Shown here in pieces: positions 60,215-64,000 of a stretch of 64,000 nucleotides of DNA. The first letter of the stretch is position 1; each line of letters opens with the position of its first letter. Location: positions 9,999,766 through 10,063,765 of the forward strand of contig OX155978.1 of the NCBI GenBank assembly GCA_944548615.1, read 5' to 3'. The notes beneath the pieces were generated by a model. It was not told the origin of the DNA. It ran no database searches and saw nothing but the letters and a program-made list of their open reading frames with translations. The position numbers and the translations under genes were made by a program. Origin of the DNA: Micropterix aruncella. Taxonomy: Eukaryota; Arthropoda; Insecta; Lepidoptera; Micropterigidae.

Positions 60215-60705
60215 CCTAGGTGAAGACATGAAAGTTATTTTAACATAAAAATATTTAAAGCAAACCTTAATAGATGGCTCCTTAACAAGGAATATGTAAA
60301 ATCTTCGCAACGATGACTATTTATTTAGTATCACTTATCTATTATTCTTAATTAAATTGTATTTGAATTATAAATGTATTTATTTATTACGTAGCTATAT
60401 ATTATATATTTTTTTATATTTACGTATATATACAGGTGGTGGGTCTAAATAATTTATTGTTAAAAAACATTTAATTTCTTAAAATTGCATACAAATATGC
60501 ACATCTAGAGACGGGCCAAATTATCGCCTAGTTAGATGTGCTATTGGCAGGAAACGTCATGCAAGATGTGTTTAACCTCCCTATATTAATTATATAATAA
60601 TTTATATTATTATTATAAGAAGAAAATGTTACATGATCAATGAACTGTATACCTAATCATAAGTATCTCAATGCATAAAAAATAAAAATAAATCTTACTT
60701 ATACA
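60215..60705 (+). mobile_element. Probable LINE 3' end
   Basis: A short decayed reading ending NRWLLNKEYVKSSQR (about 60265-60315) is typical of the end of a LINE RT protein, followed by AT-rich 3' UTR and AAAAAATAAAAATAAA (60678-60693). Confidence 0.5.
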
Positions 60706-61072
60706 GGGTGAGTTTTGAATTAGTGACACCTTTGAAGCGGGTGAATCAGTACGAGCAAATAAGCAATTTTTATAGCATTGTTTGGGCAACACACAATTAA
60801 ACAAAAAATTTTTCGAGATTTTTTTTTCAAATTTGAAAATTTTAGTGTTTGGAAAAATAGTATAAAAAGAGTTTTATTGCGTCGCACCATCTAGCAGTAG
60901 GTAAAATGACGCAAATATTATTTATTCGCGATATTTTACCTATTGCTAGATGGCGCAACGCGCTCAAAGATTGTCATTTTTTTTATTAGTTTCAAATTTA
61001 CCAAAAATATATTTTTTTAATTTTTTTTTGTTTTTTTTCCAATAAAAAATATTTTATGGCATTAGTTTATAT
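60706..61072. repeat. Hairpin-bearing repeat
   Basis: CACCATCTAGCAGTAGGTAAAAT (60885) faces ATTTTACCTATTGCTAGATGG (60933), a hairpin like that inside element X. Probable DNA-transposon relic. Confidence 0.5.
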
Positions 61073-61679
61073 AGTACGGGCCAAAGGAACGTTCCGGTGG
61101 GGCAATAAATCATTAGGCTGGCCCAGCCCCTTTTACTACCTGCTTGTAGGAATGCCTGTCGCAATATTCGCAGATTATCTATCAGATTATTATATTAATG
61201 AAATTGAGCAGCGAAACTTTTGTCGGGTCACTCTTCAACTTTAATTGCTCTAGGTTAGAAAATATGGTCTCCATTGATCAACTGATTGGCAAGTAATGAA
61301 ATTTTATCCGCGCAGCATTTTATAATATACATATGTGGGACTTATTATTACAAAATGCCACGATAACATTTTACTAATGAATGTTTAGAAATTAATAATG
61401 ACCTATGATATGCCATGCTATGATAATCAGTTATCTATTAAGTACTCATTCAATAACCCACATCACATAATTAGGACATTATTTAATTTCTCTAATTCTA
61501 AAATAATACTTAAACCGAAAATATTAATAAATATAGCAATCGGTACTATAATAAATGCAGATGTATAATATTGTTTCATCGAGCAAGCGTAATTCATCGA
61601 TAAGCAATATCGACGTTAGCCGCATCCTTGTTGACAGCTCCGTTTATTACCCCATCGGAACGTTCCTTTAACCCGTACT
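61073..61679 (+). mobile_element. TIR element (MITE), 607 bp
   Basis: Left AGTACGGGCCAAAGGAACGT and right (inverted) AGTACGGGTTAAAGGAACGT, about 30 bp with few mismatches. No ORF of note. A second copy starts at 63412 in opposite orientation and runs off the window. Confidence 0.75.
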
Positions 61680-62031
61680 TTTTTTTTCTTCTTTTTTTAG
61701 TAATACGTGTAGATTAGGAGTAAAACAAATGTAAACGTTGGATTTAGTTGATTTTGCTTTTTTGTGCACTTCTGATCAGCCATTTTAAAGTGGATTTTGT
61801 CGTATTTGCGACGGACATTAAAAATGGCGGACGACTCCGTAAAAAGAGAAAACTCCCACAATACAAAAATATGGCGCTAGGTTGGGGGTAGGGTGTTGTG
61901 GTAGGATTTATGATATTAATATTTAGATGAATTAAGTTCCTCGCTACTTGACAGGAAAGTCTTGGGGTGACACAACCGATTTTTTTTATAATAGTAACGA
62001 ATTATACTTCAATCTCACGTTTATTTGAGCC

Positions 62032-62046
62032 CCCCCCCCCCCCCCG
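62032..62046 (+). repeat. C homopolymer
   Basis: About 15 C residues in the centre of the large inverted repeat. Confidence 0.85.
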
Positions 62047-62509
62047 TATGTGAACCCACTACAAGCAAAAACAACAATCACCCAAAACATCGAAAATGTA
62101 TTTTTAATATCACAAAGTAGTAGAAAAAATAAACTCTTATCTATTGACATTCCGAGCGTGTGTATAAAATAAATGAAATCAGACCAAGGTTATTGATTAT
62201 AAAGAATATAAGCGTATCTTAAGGTCTAGCATACTAACATCTTTTAGGAAAGGCCACATAATCCTCAAAATTAGAAGCAAGAACAGTTAGTGGAACATGG
62301 CCATTTATAGCATAATAACTGTCCTTTGAATTAGTTATCTAAATAAATATTTTTGTTATGTTTTATTAATTTTTAATAAACCTTTTCGAAAAATAATTTT
62401 CCGCTGCTTTAAACGCTAAGATTTTTGTTGAAGGTACTTACCTATAAATACGCATTACGCCAAGAAGGTAAAAAATCGGTTGTCTGTAAAGTCGGTTTAC
62501 TGACGATAG

Positions 62510-63192
62510 TTGAACGTGACAACGTCATAAGAAAATACTGATGGAATGGTTGCATTTGAAGCAGTTTCATTTAAGATTCTGATATTGTTTATTACAAACA
62601 CCCAAAAATTTATGCTTTTATACTCACCGATTTGACTACAACATGTAAATGTATTATTGTATAGCAGTATAATTGTGTAATTGATTATTGTTCAAAGTTT
62701 ATTGTTTTTTTTAAATTGAAAGTTTGAAATCTCAAACTGTTAAATAACGGTTTGAGAAGCGTTTGAGCACGCTGCGCCATCTAGCGGTAGGTAATACGTC
62801 GTAAATAAACAATATCAGCGACATTTTACCAACCGCTAGATAGCGCATCGTAATGATAGGTTTTCATACTTTTTTTTTTTTAAATAAAAGTTGCTTACTT
62901 CGTTGCACTTCGTTGTACATACAAGAAAATTTTCCGTTCAGTAATAACATTCCGTATATCAAGAATACATATAAAATTATGTCAAGAATTTAAATCAACC
63001 TAGTGATTTTCATTCGTACTATTTTAGACTGAGGTTTGTAAATAATTCTTGTCGCAACCGGTAGATGGCAGCATTTATATTGAAAAATAAATATAATAAA
63101 TGGAACGCCTCAGAGCGAGGTAACGCCGCATGAGTCATGTTTTTTCGTGCGTGCAGCAGGCTCCATCGATTTATAAGACGTTGTCACGTCAA
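62510..63192 (+). mobile_element. TIR element X, copy 4
   Basis: 683 bp from TTGAACGTGACAACGTC to the inverse of TTGACGTGACAACGTC, with the internal hairpin GCGCCATCTAGCGGTAGGT (62774) and its inverse (62831). Highly similar to 36880-37535. It preserves the unoccupied target of Helitron C at about 63085-63105. Confidence 0.78.
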
Positions 63193-64000
63193 AACGACAT
63201 AAAAAAAATAAAAATATTTGTTTTTGTATTGTGGGAGTTTTCTCTTTTTACGGAGTCGTCCGCCATTTTTAGTGTCCGTCGCAAATACGACAAAATCCAC
63301 TTTAAAATGGCTGACCAGAAGTCCACAAATAGCAAAATCAACTAAATTCAACGTTTACATTTGTTTTACTCCTAATCTACACGTATTACTGAAAAAAGAA
63401 GAAAGAAAAAAAGTACGGGCCAAAGGAACGTTCCGATGAGGTAATAAACCGAGCTGTCAACAAGGATGCGGCTAACGTCGATATTGCTTATCGATGAATT
63501 ACGCTTGCTTGAAGAAACAGTATTATACATCTGCATTTATTGTAGTACCGATTGCTATATTTATTAATATTTTCGGTTTAAGTATTATTTTAGAATTAGA
63601 GTAATTAAATAATGACCTAATTATGTGATGTGAATTATTGAATAAGTACTTAATAGATAACTGATTATCATAGCATGGCATGTCATAGGTCATTATTAAT
63701 TTCTAAACAGTCATTAGTAAAATGTTATCATGGCATTTTGTAATAATGAGTCCCACATATGTATATTATAAAATGCTGCGCGGATAAAACATCATTACTT
63801 GCCAATCAGTTGATCAATGGAGACCATATTTTCTAACCTGGAGCAATTGAAGTTGATGGGTGATATTACCATGCAGATTCGGTGCCTTATACATAACATT
63901 TTGTCATTTTTAACGAACTGAAAAGTGACCAGACAAAAGTTTCGCTGCTCAATCTCAATAATATAATAATCTTATAGATAATCTGCGAATGTTGCGACAC

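Larger units (their letters stand above)
61073..64000. repeat. Large inverted repeat, arms of about 0.8 kb
   Basis: 61073-61869 and 63221-64000 are inverse copies (for example GGCGGACGACTCCGT at 61827 and ACGGAGTCGTCCGCC at 63250). The homology spans the MITE and about 190 bp beyond it. The centre (61870-63220) holds TIR element X. The right arm is cut by the window end. Confidence 0.85.

Noticed and set aside
58150..64000. Last exon of gene 2
   Set aside because: I looked for an acceptor followed by a frame like KAFGHRVAGIHF and LPxDFGG and found none; it probably lies beyond the window.

Overview
This window is eukaryotic, AT-rich, intron-containing DNA, dominated by interspersed repeats. 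The mix of repeats (several non-LTR retrotransposon families, Helitrons with TC...CTAG termini, a mariner, Penelope-like fold-backs and TIR elements), the short AT-rich introns and splice signals, and an alpha-tocopherol-transfer-protein-like CRAL-TRIO gene pair all fit an insect, most probably a moth or butterfly (Lepidoptera). No rRNA, tRNA or CRISPR array was seen. Family and organism names rest on recognised motifs; no database was searched.

The only host genes I can support are two tandem CRAL-TRIO lipid-transfer genes on the + strand. Gene 1 has three exons in the window (7848-8122, 9150-9281, 22484-22756 with the stop); its first exon is not seen and probably lies upstream. Gene 2 has its first three exons (50618-50777 with the ATG, 55725-55999, 57993-58124); its last exon lies beyond the right edge. 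Exon lengths (275 and 132 bp) and intron phases (1, 0, 0) are the same in both, and the shared exons are roughly 73% and 61% identical in protein. None of the exons was recovered as an obvious gene by simple ORF length. Gene 1 intron 3 is 13.2 kb and holds a mariner, a Helitron, LINE fragments, several copies of a GC-rich repeat and about 1 kb of pure (AT)n.

Layout: 1-2.3 kb, antisense LINE; 2.5-4.95 kb, nine-copy satellite made from a LINE fragment; 5.2-7.8 kb, LINE 3' ends; 7.8-22.8 kb, gene 1 and its bloated introns; 22.9-32.2 kb, a tandem-repeat non-autonomous Helitron interrupted by a 6.2-kb, nearly complete autonomous Helitron; 32.2-34.9 kb, LINE; 35-39.6 kb, a TIR element family with a Helitron inside one copy; 39.9-46 kb, GC-rich repeats and LINE fragments; 46.9-50.2 kb, LINE, transposase remnant and Penelope-like fold-backs; 50.6-58.1 kb, gene 2; 58.2-64 kb, non-autonomous Helitrons and a large inverted repeat that runs off the right edge.

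The most novel-looking feature is a GC-rich element of about 668 bp (called R668 here). It is present in at least eleven substantial copies in both orientations, has target-site duplications (TSDs) of 9-15 bp, no poly(A) tail, and truncations that always keep one end. It behaves like a non-autonomous retroposon of unknown affiliation. The LINE-derived satellite and the two Penelope-like fold-backs are the next strongest leads.
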